This document shows positions 16,592-24,178 of a DNA stretch of 37,947 nt, piece by piece. Made by a program: the position numbers and the translations under genes. Each line of letters opens with the position of its first letter. Position 1 is the first letter of the stretch. The notes under the pieces were generated by a model, which worked only from the letters and a program-made list of their open reading frames with translations, searched no databases and was not told the origin of the DNA. This DNA is from Erysipelotrichaceae bacterium UBA2227 (GTDB taxonomy: Bacteria; Bacillota_I; Bacilli_A; Erysipelotrichales; Erysipelotrichaceae): positions 1-37,947 of the forward strand of contig DDYT01000039.1 in NCBI GenBank assembly GCA_002348095.1. The letters are read 5' to 3'.

Positions 16592-18730
16592 ATGAGAAAA
16601 GTTGAGCGTTTTGAGGCCCATTTGGATGATTACAACAGCATCACGGTTTATCTGTCCAAACGTTTCTATCAAGGGAAAAGCGAATCTTTCTTTTTGCGTG
16701 AACCTTCCGGGAAATTATCGAAGCTTGTAATTAAAAGCTTTGAAAATACGTCTAATGAATACAGTAAATATATGTTAGCCGGTTGCGAAAGTATCGAATT
16801 TGGGGTTTCCTATGAAGTTGTGGAGGAGCACAGTTTATCGACACCGCTTCAAATCGGCTTGATTGTCAAATCGCCAAGATTTGATCAGGAGTTTTATTAC
16901 CCGGGGAATGACCTGGGTGCCACCGTTTGTGGTGACAAGACTGAGTTTGTGCTTTGGGCACCAACTGCAGTATCCGTAAAAATTCAGATCGACTTTGCAG
17001 AAGAACGCAGAACATTCGATATGGTCCGTCAAGAGAAGGGAATATATCGGATTTCCATCGAAGAAAACCTTCACTTAGCAAGCTACGTATATTTGGTGTT
17101 AGTAAATGGCAGATGGATCGAAAGCACAGATCCTTACGGACGTTCGTCCTCAAGCAACTCGGCGGTCAGTGTTGTTATCGATGATAATCAATGTGCCATT
17201 GATCAGAACAATGAAAAGCTTCCGATGTTTAATAATAAAACCGATGCCGTTGTAGTTGAATGCTCTGTTCGTGATTTTACTATGGATAAGGAAGCGAATA
17301 ATCCTTATCCGGGTACTTTTAAAGGATTTATAACACGTGGGACATTAAGTGCAAATAAAACGAAAACCGGGTTTGATTATTTGTGTTCTCTTGGAATGAC
17401 CCATATTCAGTTGATGCCTGTATATGATTTTGCGACGGTCGATGAGAATAATGTTGCGATGTTTTATAACTGGGGATATGACCCAGTTCAATACAATGTT
17501 CCGGAAGGAAGTTTTTCCAGTGATCCTGCAGATCCTCTCACAAGAGTAGTTGAACTAAAACAACTTATATCTGAATGTCATAAAGAAGGTATCCGTGTAA
17601 TCATGGATGTAGTATACAATCATGTGTATGATATGGATGCTTCCAGTTTCGAAAAAATCGTCCCCTATTACTATTTCCGCCGCAGTACGTCCGGAGCGGT
17701 TTCTAACGGATCATTCTGTGATAATGATTTTGATTCCAATCGTTTGATGGCAAGAAAGTTTATCGTCGATTCTTGCAGGATGTGGGTAAGCAGTTACGGA
17801 TTCGATGGATTTCGCTTCGATTTGATGGGAATCATCGATGTGGATACGATGAACATGGTCGAACGGGAATGTCGGATGATCAAACCGGATATCATGATTT
17901 ACGGCGAAGGCTGGAATATGCCGACCATTTTGGATGACTCGCTCAAAGCCATGATGTTCAATCAGCACCAAATGCCGAACATCGGGCACTTCAATGACTT
18001 TTACAGAGATCATGTCAAAGGTAAAACCAGCGAAAATGAGATATCAGTGAAAGGTTACTGTACCGGAGATGTTCATTTCTCTGAAGCTATGAAAATGTCT
18101 TTGGTAGGTAATACGCTCAATGATGATTTCGTTTATCTGTTTGATTCACCGCAAAAGAGCATCAACTATGTGGAATGCCATGATAATCGGACCGTCTGGG
18201 ATAAAATCAAGGAATGTTGTAAGGAAGACACACGTGAAGTTCGTATACGGAAACACAAACTGATAATCGGTGCATTGATGGTTTCTCAAGGGGTTCCGTT
18301 CTTTCAAATCGGGCAGGAGTTCTGTCGTACGAAAAACGGTGTACATAACAGTTACCGCAGCAGTGATTATATCAATCAGTTGGATTGGTTAAGAAAAGAC
18401 CGTTACCATGAGGTCGTTCAGTATACCAAAGACATGATCAAACTGCGCAAGATGACCGGTGCATTCCGACTGAAAACAACGGCAGAGATCCGTAAGCATG
18501 TATATTTTGAAAACTTGAACAATCATGTGCTGGTCTATGGTCTTAAAGGGGTTAAGTCATATGGAAGTTATGATCATATCCAGGTATTTTTCAATCCGAC
18601 CGCTCAAGTCGTTTACCATCGTTTGGAAGACTATGCGGATCTGATTGCCAATGAGGCAGGACTTATTGGTGGTTTGAAGGTACAAAGCCTGACGATCAAT
18701 CCGCATACGATGGTCGTTATCGGCAGATAA
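16592..18730 (+). CDS. pulA: Type I pullulanase (debranching enzyme)
   Basis: A 712-residue GH13_14 debranching enzyme hydrolysing alpha-1,6 branches. The signature of type I pullulanases, YNWGYDP, is at residues 292-298. A CBM48-like domain (about 105-200, with TEFVLWAPTAVSVK) precedes the barrel. Catalytic residues are Asp410 (DGFRFDLM), Glu439 (YGEGWNM) and Asp531 (ECHDNRTV). No signal peptide is present, so it works in the cytoplasm on glycogen or imported branched dextrins. The first 90 residues form an extra N-terminal domain common in this family. ATG 16592 has GAGG upstream; the promoter is weak or unclear (TATGAT at 16560). It converges on the neopullulanase gene across a shared terminator. 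Confidence 0.94.
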   Translation: MRKVERFEAHLDDYNSITVYLSKRFYQGKSESFFLREPSGKLSKLVIKSFENTSNEYSKYMLAGCESIEFGVSYEVVEEHSLSTPLQIGLIVKSPRFDQEFYYPGNDLGATVCGDKTEFVLWAPTAVSVKIQIDFAEERRTFDMVRQEKGIYRISIEENLHLASYVYLVLVNGRWIESTDPYGRSSSSNSAVSVVIDDNQCAIDQNNEKLPMFNNKTDAVVVECSVRDFTMDKEANNPYPGTFKGFITRGTLSANKTKTGFDYLCSLGMTHIQLMPVYDFATVDENNVAMFYNWGYDPVQYNVPEGSFSSDPADPLTRVVELKQLISECHKEGIRVIMDVVYNHVYDMDASSFEKIVPYYYFRRSTSGAVSNGSFCDNDFDSNRLMARKFIVDSCRMWVSSYGFDGFRFDLMGIIDVDTMNMVERECRMIKPDIMIYGEGWNMPTILDDSLKAMMFNQHQMPNIGHFNDFYRDHVKGKTSENEISVKGYCTGDVHFSEAMKMSLVGNTLNDDFVYLFDSPQKSINYVECHDNRTVWDKIKECCKEDTREVRIRKHKLIIGALMVSQGVPFFQIGQEFCRTKNGVHNSYRSSDYINQLDWLRKDRYHEVVQYTKDMIKLRKMTGAFRLKTTAEIRKHVYFENLNNHVLVYGLKGVKSYGSYDHIQVFFNPTAQVVYHRLEDYADLIANEAGLIGGLKVQSLTINPHTMVVIGR

Positions 18731-18736
18731 AAAGTT

Positions 18737-18755
18737 AGGAGAGCAGTGCTCTCCT
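18737..18755. terminator. Bidirectional terminator between pulA and the neopullulanase gene
   Basis: The perfect 8-bp stem AGGAGAGC / GCTCTCCT with a three-base loop has TTTATT on the plus side and AACTTTTT on the minus side. It fills the gap between two convergent genes. Confidence 0.8.
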
Positions 18756-20477
18756 TTATTGTGTGATGAATATGTATTGGTTGGGAAGTATGTTGATGAC
18801 GGTTGCATGAGGACGCCCGGTAAACGCATCAATAGGATCCTCAACATATTTTTCCAGATTGATCGGAAGCGGATGATGAGTTGAATTTACGAACATCCAC
18901 ACCGATTGATTTTGATTGCTTCGTTTGATGACCAACAGATCGCCGGTTTCAATCCAATGCCAGTGTGAATCATTGCGCAAGCATTCATACTGATTTCGAA
19001 GTTGGATCAATCGCTTAAAACGCTTAAGGAAAGATCGTTCTTCTTTGTTTGGTTCCCAAATCATGCACCGTCTGCAATCGGGATCAAACTCACCTTCCAT
19101 AGCAATTTCACTGCCATAATAAACACAAACCGTTCCGAAACTGATCATAAGAAGAGCAAATGCGAGTTCGACTCTTCTCAAGTCATGACTCAGGATATTT
19201 CTAAGCCGGGCGGTATCGTGACTGTCGAGAAGATTGAACTGAACATCACGAACTTTTGTCGGATAATGGGAGAAAGCTTTATCCATACGGAAACGAAACT
19301 GCTGGGTGCTGATTTTCCCTGATGAAAAATCGATGATCGATCGGCCTAAGGGATAATTCATGACTGCATCAAATCGATCACCACGCAACCATTGCATCGA
19401 GTCATGCCATACTTCCCCAAGGATGTAGCAATCCTCTTTGATACTTTTAATTTCTCTTCGTAAATCATTCCAGAAAGATGGAACGATTTCATTGGCAACA
19501 TCCAATCGCCATCCGTCGATGTCAGCTTTGATGATCCAGTGTTTGGCCACATCGATAAAGTAGCTTCGGGCATCATGATTGCTCAAATTCAGCTTGGGCA
19601 TATTTTTTGCGAAAGAGAAAGTCTCGTATCTGAGCGGATCGAAGTCGATTACATGAAACCATTCTTTGTATAAAGATGCTGATTTGTTTCTCAGTACATC
19701 CAGCCAAGGCTCAAAGTCTGCGCCGGAGTGATTAAATACCGCATCCAACATTACTTTGATATTGAGTTGATGGGCTTTATTAACAAGATCAATGAGCTCT
19801 TCTTCGCTGCCAAACGCCGGATCGATCGCAAAGTAATTTCTTGTGTCGTACTTGTGCGTCGTGACTGACTCGAATATCGGAGTAAGGTAAATACCGCTGA
19901 TCCCCAGCTCTGCCAGGTAAGGAAGTTTTTCAATGATTCCGGCCAGATCGCCGCCATAGAACTCCTTGTTCGTTACACTGCCGCTATGCCAGGGCTTTGT
20001 TCCTTTGGGATCATTTCCCGGATCGCCGTTGCGAAAACGCTCAGGGAAAATCTGATACCAAATGGTATCTTTGACCCATTGCGGGGCATGAAACTGTTGA
20101 TTCTGATGAAGATAAGGAAGGAAGAAGTTGTTCCATAAGCCCACTTCTTCATCGATTGGCGTAAAACCGTCTTCACCATACTGTAACGTCTCGTCTTCAC
20201 TTTCAATGATAAAATGGTATTTTAAACGTTTGTTTTCCGGAGTGATGATTACATTCCATATATACGAGTGCTCGGTAATGAAGGCCAGGTCCATAGACTG
20301 TCTTTTACTCTTCCATCGCCATCCGGAAAGTGTTTTTTCACCCAAATGAGGATCACCAAAAACGATTGTTGCCCTTTTGATATCCTTTGCGCTGAGCAAT
20401 CGGATTTCGACTTCCGTGGGGCTGATGATTGCTTGCCACTGATCATGGCTCTGATGGAAAATTGCAGATTTGTTCAT
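18756..20477 (-). CDS. Neopullulanase / cyclomaltodextrinase / maltogenic amylase (GH13_20)
   Basis: A 573-residue cytoplasmic enzyme that hydrolyses maltodextrins, cyclodextrins or pullulan. An N-terminal CBM34-like domain (about 1-125) precedes the barrel with WYQIFPERFRNGD. The GH13_20 fingerprint MPKLN is at about 293-297. Catalytic residues are Asp326 (DGWRLDVANE), Glu355 (LGEVWHD) and Asp421 (LLDSHDTARL). GTG at 20486 is possible, but ATG at 20477 is preferred because AGGTG lies 6 bases before it. There is no signal peptide. It is divergent from malF and shares a cre-like operator with it, so both are probably controlled together. The exact substrate cannot be told from sequence. Confidence 0.92.
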   Translation of the reverse strand: MNKSAIFHQSHDQWQAIISPTEVEIRLLSAKDIKRATIVFGDPHLGEKTLSGWRWKSKRQSMDLAFITEHSYIWNVIITPENKRLKYHFIIESEDETLQYGEDGFTPIDEEVGLWNNFFLPYLHQNQQFHAPQWVKDTIWYQIFPERFRNGDPGNDPKGTKPWHSGSVTNKEFYGGDLAGIIEKLPYLAELGISGIYLTPIFESVTTHKYDTRNYFAIDPAFGSEEELIDLVNKAHQLNIKVMLDAVFNHSGADFEPWLDVLRNKSASLYKEWFHVIDFDPLRYETFSFAKNMPKLNLSNHDARSYFIDVAKHWIIKADIDGWRLDVANEIVPSFWNDLRREIKSIKEDCYILGEVWHDSMQWLRGDRFDAVMNYPLGRSIIDFSSGKISTQQFRFRMDKAFSHYPTKVRDVQFNLLDSHDTARLRNILSHDLRRVELAFALLMISFGTVCVYYGSEIAMEGEFDPDCRRCMIWEPNKEERSFLKRFKRLIQLRNQYECLRNDSHWHWIETGDLLVIKRSNQNQSVWMFVNSTHHPLPINLEKYVEDPIDAFTGRPHATVINILPNQYIFITQ

Positions 20478-20494
20478 TTGTATCACCTGTTCAC

Positions 20495-20523
20495 ATTTTG
20501 AGTCATCTATCGGATTTTGTCAA
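20495..20523 (-). promoter_or_regulatory. Promoter of the neopullulanase gene
   Basis: On the minus strand, TTGACA (20523-20518), a 17-base spacer and CAAAAT (20500-20495) precede the gene. The -35 is a perfect consensus. Confidence 0.6.
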
Positions 20524-20545
20524 TTCGTATAAAAAAAACCGAAAA

Positions 20546-20559
20546 TGTAAACGCTCTCA
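20546..20559. promoter_or_regulatory. cre / LacI-family operator between neopullulanase and malF
   Basis: TGTAAACGCTCTCA fits the cre pattern TGWNANCGNTNWCA. It lies 6 bases before the malF -35 and 22 bases beyond the -35 of the divergent gene, so one bound CcpA or MalR-type protein could affect both. Confidence 0.65.
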
Positions 20560-20565
20560 ATTTAG

Positions 20566-20594
20566 TTGAAATTTGTTTTCGTTATGTGCATAAT
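20566..20594 (+). promoter_or_regulatory. Promoter of malF-malG
   Basis: TTGAAA (20566-20571), a 17-base spacer and CATAAT (20589-20594) end just before the GGGAGG site, giving a very short leader. Confidence 0.6.
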
Positions 20595-20613
20595 AAAGGT
20601 GGGAGGATTTCAC

Positions 20614-22179
20614 ATGAAGAAGAAAAAATCATTGTTCGAAAGAATAAAGAATGTTTTTTCTGACGTTAAGCAAAATCCGGATCCGCTAAAGTCAGCAATC
20701 ATGTCTTTTTTTATTATGGGATTAGGGCAACTCCGTAATAAACAGAAGTCGAAGGCGGCTGTTTTCTTTGGTGTATTCCTGATTTTTCTTTTTGCCGAAT
20801 TGTTTACCGGTCACTATCAGTATGCCTTGGATGAAATGGCGAGGTTTCCGGCTGATCCCGGGTCAACCATTTACTTCTTCCGTGATTATGGCGGACTGAT
20901 TTCAAAAGGCTTGTGGGGATTATTTACCTTAGGTAAAGTTCCCGGACAAACGATTTATCGCGGTCAGTTTGTAGAAACGTTTAATAGGGTCATTCCGTGG
21001 CTGACAGCCGATAACTCAGTAACATTGCTGGGAACCGGTTTGATTGCATTGATTTTATCCGGAATTTTCCTGTCTTTTTGGATTACTAATATTCGGGATG
21101 CTTATGTAAGCAGAAAGTCACATTTACGCGGAGAGCAAATTGAAACCGGATTGGTGTATGTCCGACGGTTATGGAGTGACATGTTCCCCTATATCGTACT
21201 GATTCCTGCACTTATCATGATTTTATTCTTCACATTGATACCATTTTTGTTCTCGTTCTTACTGGCATTTACCAATTATACTTACAGGATTCCTATCCCC
21301 AATCAGTTGATCCGCTGGGTCGGCTTTGATACGTTTAAACTGATTGTCGGTGATGCGGGTTGGTTCAAAATATTCTCGCAGGTATTGGGGTGGACGTTCT
21401 TATATGCGATCATGGCATCCGCTACCTGCTATATTTTAGGTATGATTCAAGCCATAATCATTGAATCACGTTATGTAAAAGTAAAGAAACTGTGGCGTAC
21501 GATACTGATCGTTCCATGGGCTGTTCCGGCGATGATTTCATTGATGGTATTCAGAAACGTCTTTGAAACACAAGGATTGGCTAATCAGCTGCTTTATCTG
21601 ACCGGTACGATGGATAATGTGTCCGCATTCCTTTATGGTATTGGTCTTCAAGGTGCGATCGACAGTCCGATTTACTGGTTCTCTGCGGTATATAACGGAA
21701 ACCTGGCGAAAGCAGCGGTTATTTTGGTTAACTTATGGTTGGGAGCCCCGTACTTTATGATGTTGATAACCGGGGTATTGACGACATTACCCAAAGACTT
21801 ATATGAGGCGGCATCGATCGATGGTGCGACAAAGTGGCAGAGTTTCAGTAATATCACTTTGCCATTGATATTAAAGGCAACGGTTCCGGCCATAGTAATG
21901 ACTTTTACATTTAACTTCAATAACTTCGGGGCGATTTTCTTTCTGACCGGTGGCGGACCGCGCTGGGATGATGCGCTGGTACCTATGTCAATGAAGATTG
22001 CGGGAGGTATTCCCGGTCAAACCGACATCCTTATCTCCTGGATTTATAACTTGTCATTTGCGGGCAATGCGCAATTATATAACGTTGCTGCTGTGTACTC
22101 CATTTTGATTTTTGCTTTCGTAGGTTTCATTTCGGTATACAATCTGTCACGCTCGAAAGGCTTATGGGAGGAGGATTAA
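20614..22179 (+). CDS. malF: Maltodextrin ABC transporter permease MalF/MdxF type
   Basis: A 521-residue membrane permease. The N-terminal extension has a first membrane region beginning GLGQLRNKQKSKAAVFF, an outside loop containing LWGLFTLGKVPG, and another helix. The core BPD-type permease domain starts at about residue 195 (FPYIVLIPALIMILFF). The EAA loop that contacts the ATPase is YEAASIDGATKWQSF. The extension is known for Bacillus MdxF and streptococcal MalC, although this protein is longer than those. The upstream in-frame ATG at 20566 is rejected because it lies in the promoter. ATG 20614 has GGGAGG. malG follows after one base. The matching ATPase gene is about 7 kb downstream. Confidence 0.92.
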   Translation: MKKKKSLFERIKNVFSDVKQNPDPLKSAIMSFFIMGLGQLRNKQKSKAAVFFGVFLIFLFAELFTGHYQYALDEMARFPADPGSTIYFFRDYGGLISKGLWGLFTLGKVPGQTIYRGQFVETFNRVIPWLTADNSVTLLGTGLIALILSGIFLSFWITNIRDAYVSRKSHLRGEQIETGLVYVRRLWSDMFPYIVLIPALIMILFFTLIPFLFSFLLAFTNYTYRIPIPNQLIRWVGFDTFKLIVGDAGWFKIFSQVLGWTFLYAIMASATCYILGMIQAIIIESRYVKVKKLWRTILIVPWAVPAMISLMVFRNVFETQGLANQLLYLTGTMDNVSAFLYGIGLQGAIDSPIYWFSAVYNGNLAKAAVILVNLWLGAPYFMMLITGVLTTLPKDLYEAASIDGATKWQSFSNITLPLILKATVPAIVMTFTFNFNNFGAIFFLTGGGPRWDDALVPMSMKIAGGIPGQTDILISWIYNLSFAGNAQLYNVAAVYSILIFAFVGFISVYNLSRSKGLWEED

Positions 22180-22180
22180 T

Positions 22181-23050
22181 ATGAAGGGCAAACCACTGGA
22201 TTACGTTCTCGGATTTTTGGCCTACGCTTGGCTGTTGATCGCATGTGTCATCGTGTTAGTTCCGATTCTTTGGATGATATCGGCGGCTTTTACTTCAGGT
22301 CGACTTCTGTCTTCTGTACCGCTGATACCGGATCCTTCAAAATTTACCTTGGAACATTATCGTTTCATCTTTGAATATAAATCCAACGCAGCGCAAGCCC
22401 TCGCGGATTTCCCGGGTGCTTTTATCCGAACAGCTCAAATCGCAATCGTCAATACGGTGGGGGTGGCATTCTTATCCACACTGACCGGATATGCTTTTGC
22501 ACGGCTTCGTTTTACAGGGAAAAAGCAAATGCTGCTGACCATGATGGTCTTACAAATGTTCCCGTCATTTATGGGTATGGTCGCTCTGTTCTTGTTGTTT
22601 AGAACCTTTGGTTTCTTGAACAAACCGAATTATCTGGCATTGATTTATATGACCGGTGCAATTCCATACAATACATTCTTGGTTCGCGGGTTTATGCGTA
22701 ATATTCCGAAGTCTTTGGATGAGGCAGCGTCGATCGATGGTGCAAGTCCGCTTCAGATTTTGAGGATGATTCTATTCCCGCTGATCGTACCGATCATCGG
22801 CTTTATTTCCATCAGTGCATTTATGGCACCGTGGCTAGACTTCATTCTTCAGTTCAGATTCTTGCAACCCGAAAATATGACGGTGGCAGTATGGCTGTTT
22901 AGAACTACAGACCCATTCAACACTCTGTTCTATAATCCGCTGCGGTTTATGGCCGGGGCATTGCTGATTGCGATCCCAATTATGATCATTCAGTTCTTCA
23001 TGCAGAGGTATATGGTCTACGGATTGACATCCGGAGCCGAAAAAGGTTAA
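22181..23050 (+). CDS. malG: Maltodextrin ABC transporter permease MalG
   Basis: A 289-residue permease with about six membrane helices. It begins with a helix at residues 12-37 (YAWLLIACVIVLVPILWMIS). The EAA loop is DEAASIDGASPLQILR, and the C-terminus is RYMVYGLTSGAEKG, typical for MalG/MdxG (FVxGLTAGAVKG-like). It forms the channel with MalF for import of maltodextrins delivered by MalE. ATG 22181 follows GGGAGGAGG and the malF stop by one base, so translation is coupled. A terminator-like hairpin follows directly and should lower expression of the next gene. Confidence 0.95.
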   Translation: MKGKPLDYVLGFLAYAWLLIACVIVLVPILWMISAAFTSGRLLSSVPLIPDPSKFTLEHYRFIFEYKSNAAQALADFPGAFIRTAQIAIVNTVGVAFLSTLTGYAFARLRFTGKKQMLLTMMVLQMFPSFMGMVALFLLFRTFGFLNKPNYLALIYMTGAIPYNTFLVRGFMRNIPKSLDEAASIDGASPLQILRMILFPLIVPIIGFISISAFMAPWLDFILQFRFLQPENMTVAVWLFRTTDPFNTLFYNPLRFMAGALLIAIPIMIIQFFMQRYMVYGLTSGAEKG

Positions 23051-23055
23051 TGTTG

Positions 23056-23081
23056 AGGTGCAATGAGAATTGCACCTTTTT
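23056..23081 (+). terminator. Terminator or attenuating hairpin after malG
   Basis: The perfect 9-bp stem AGGTGCAAT / ATTGCACCT with loop GAGA is followed by TTTT, 11 bases before the next start. Read-through may still occur since no separate promoter is seen for the DUF1189 gene. Confidence 0.75.
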
Positions 23082-23092
23082 AAGGAGGAAGC

Positions 23093-23899
23093 ATGGTGTC
23101 TTTACGGGAAATCTCAGACATTCTGATCAGTAATCAGGCGGTAATCAAACATAGGCGGATCCGTTGGTATAAAACCATGATTCTGTTTTTGTTTTCAGCA
23201 TTCATCGTTTCTGTTCCGTTTTTTGTAGGAAAATTCTCTACGACCGGATCATCATTGCTTCTTAATTTTGAAGGATTTCACGAGGACTTTTATGAGTTGA
23301 TTCAAACAAAGTCCTGTGAATTCAAACAGGGTTACTTTGGGTGTGATCAACAGAATCAAATAATACAGGGGAAGACGTATACGATATATTTGCTTCCTCA
23401 AGAAGAAATCAAAAAGACGGAGAATGTTGTTATATTTTACAGGGACTCATTTTTGATTTCGAAAACAAGCACAAATTATCAATACGGATTGTATACCTTT
23501 GGGGATGTCTCTTTTAGTGAGTTGCGCAAGAATTTTTCAGACTATCAGATCGATCCTCAAGAGTGGTCCGGGGTTTTTCTCAGAAACATGGCGTTGAGCA
23601 ATCTCAGCTTTGAGTTAGTCATCATTTATTTCGGCATAGTGGTTCAGTATAGCGTTTATATTCTCGTGGTATCTTTATTTATGATGTTAGTAAACACGAA
23701 GCAAAAAGGTAATCTATGGAAGTATGGCGAAGTTCTCAATATGTTGGTAATAGCCATGTTTTCACCGGCCTTGCTGATGGCATTTCTGTCGTTATTTATG
23801 GCGGGTACAGCTTCGATCGTATTCCCGATTTTGTATGTTGTACGCATCGTTTTCCTGTATCAGGCGATGATGAAATCTTCTGTTGAGATATTGGATTGA
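23093..23899 (+). CDS. DUF1189 family membrane protein (MalA-like of streptococcal mal operons)
   Basis: A 268-residue membrane protein. One helix lies near the N-terminus (residues 24-42, TMILFLFSAFIVSVPFF), followed by an outside region of about 120 residues and three to four C-terminal helices (from about 175). The architecture and position after malF-malG match DUF1189 proteins that accompany maltodextrin transporters, such as MalA of Streptococcus pneumoniae. Their biochemical role is not established. The extracellular part has two cysteines (KSCEFKQGYFGCDQ) that could form a disulfide. ATG 23093 has AAGGAGG upstream. It is probably expressed by read-through of the malG hairpin. Confidence 0.75.
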   Translation: MVSLREISDILISNQAVIKHRRIRWYKTMILFLFSAFIVSVPFFVGKFSTTGSSLLLNFEGFHEDFYELIQTKSCEFKQGYFGCDQQNQIIQGKTYTIYLLPQEEIKKTENVVIFYRDSFLISKTSTNYQYGLYTFGDVSFSELRKNFSDYQIDPQEWSGVFLRNMALSNLSFELVIIYFGIVVQYSVYILVVSLFMMLVNTKQKGNLWKYGEVLNMLVIAMFSPALLMAFLSLFMAGTASIVFPILYVVRIVFLYQAMMKSSVEILD

Positions 23900-23911
23900 T
23901 AAACGATTCCA

Positions 23912-23925
23912 TGTAAACGATTTCA
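23912..23925. promoter_or_regulatory. cre-like operator in the malE upstream region (distal)
   Basis: TGTAAACGATTTCA fits the cre pattern and sits within a dyad CCATG...CATGG followed by TTTT, so it might also act as a weak terminator for the DUF1189 gene. It is 182 bases from the proximal operator. A third, imperfect site, GAAAACGTTTTTT, lies between them at about 23999-24011. Confidence 0.55.
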
Positions 23926-23955
23926 TGGTTTTAAGTCAAGCTTATAAATTTCATT

Positions 23956-23973
23956 CAAAGCTCAATAAAACCA
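23956..23973 (+). repeat. Copy 2 of the 18-base element shared with the murT upstream region
   Basis: CAAAGCTCAATAAAACCA matches the copy at 7783-7800 in 16 of 18 positions. It lies between the distal and proximal operators of malE. Confidence 0.4.
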
Positions 23974-24060
23974 GTTTTTAACACATAATCGTGTCAACGA
24001 AAACGTTTTTTATATTGAAAATCACAAAAATAGGGCCGTATTTCATCAAATTTCAGTTTT

Positions 24061-24080
24061 TCTTGACCACTCTTGACCAC
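24061..24080 (+). repeat. Exact tandem repeat of a 10-mer upstream of malE
   Basis: TCTTGACCAC occurs twice in direct succession, one helical turn apart and ending 21 bases before the malE -35. The geometry suits binding of a dimeric or cooperative activator on one DNA face. TTGACC inside it could also look like a -35. Confidence 0.55.
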
Positions 24081-24093
24081 AAGTGCACAAAGG

Positions 24094-24107
24094 TGTAACC
24101 GTTTACA
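24094..24107. promoter_or_regulatory. cre / LacI-family operator overlapping the malE -35
   Basis: TGTAACCGTTTACA is nearly palindromic (12 of 14 positions) and contains the whole -35 hexamer TTTACA. Binding here would directly block RNA polymerase. Confidence 0.75.
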
Positions 24108-24130
24108 TCGTATTTTCTTAGTGTTATAAT
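24102..24130 (+). promoter_or_regulatory. Strong promoter of malE
   Basis: TTTACA (24102-24107), a 17-base spacer and a perfect TATAAT (24125-24130). The leader carries AGGAGGG before the ATG. Confidence 0.8.
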
Positions 24131-24178
24131 CATCTTAGCTTCATACGAAGCAGAAATTTCAGGAGGGAAATTTTAAAA

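Noticed and set aside
20566..20613. Upstream ATG of malF adding 16 residues
   Set aside because: It lies on the -35 element, and the added residues are not typical; the strong GGGAGG site serves ATG 20614.
20614..22179. MalF N-terminal extension as a novel fusion
   Set aside because: The GLGQ...Q..KA and LWGLFTLG segments are also found in MdxF/MalC proteins of Bacillota, so it is a family feature.
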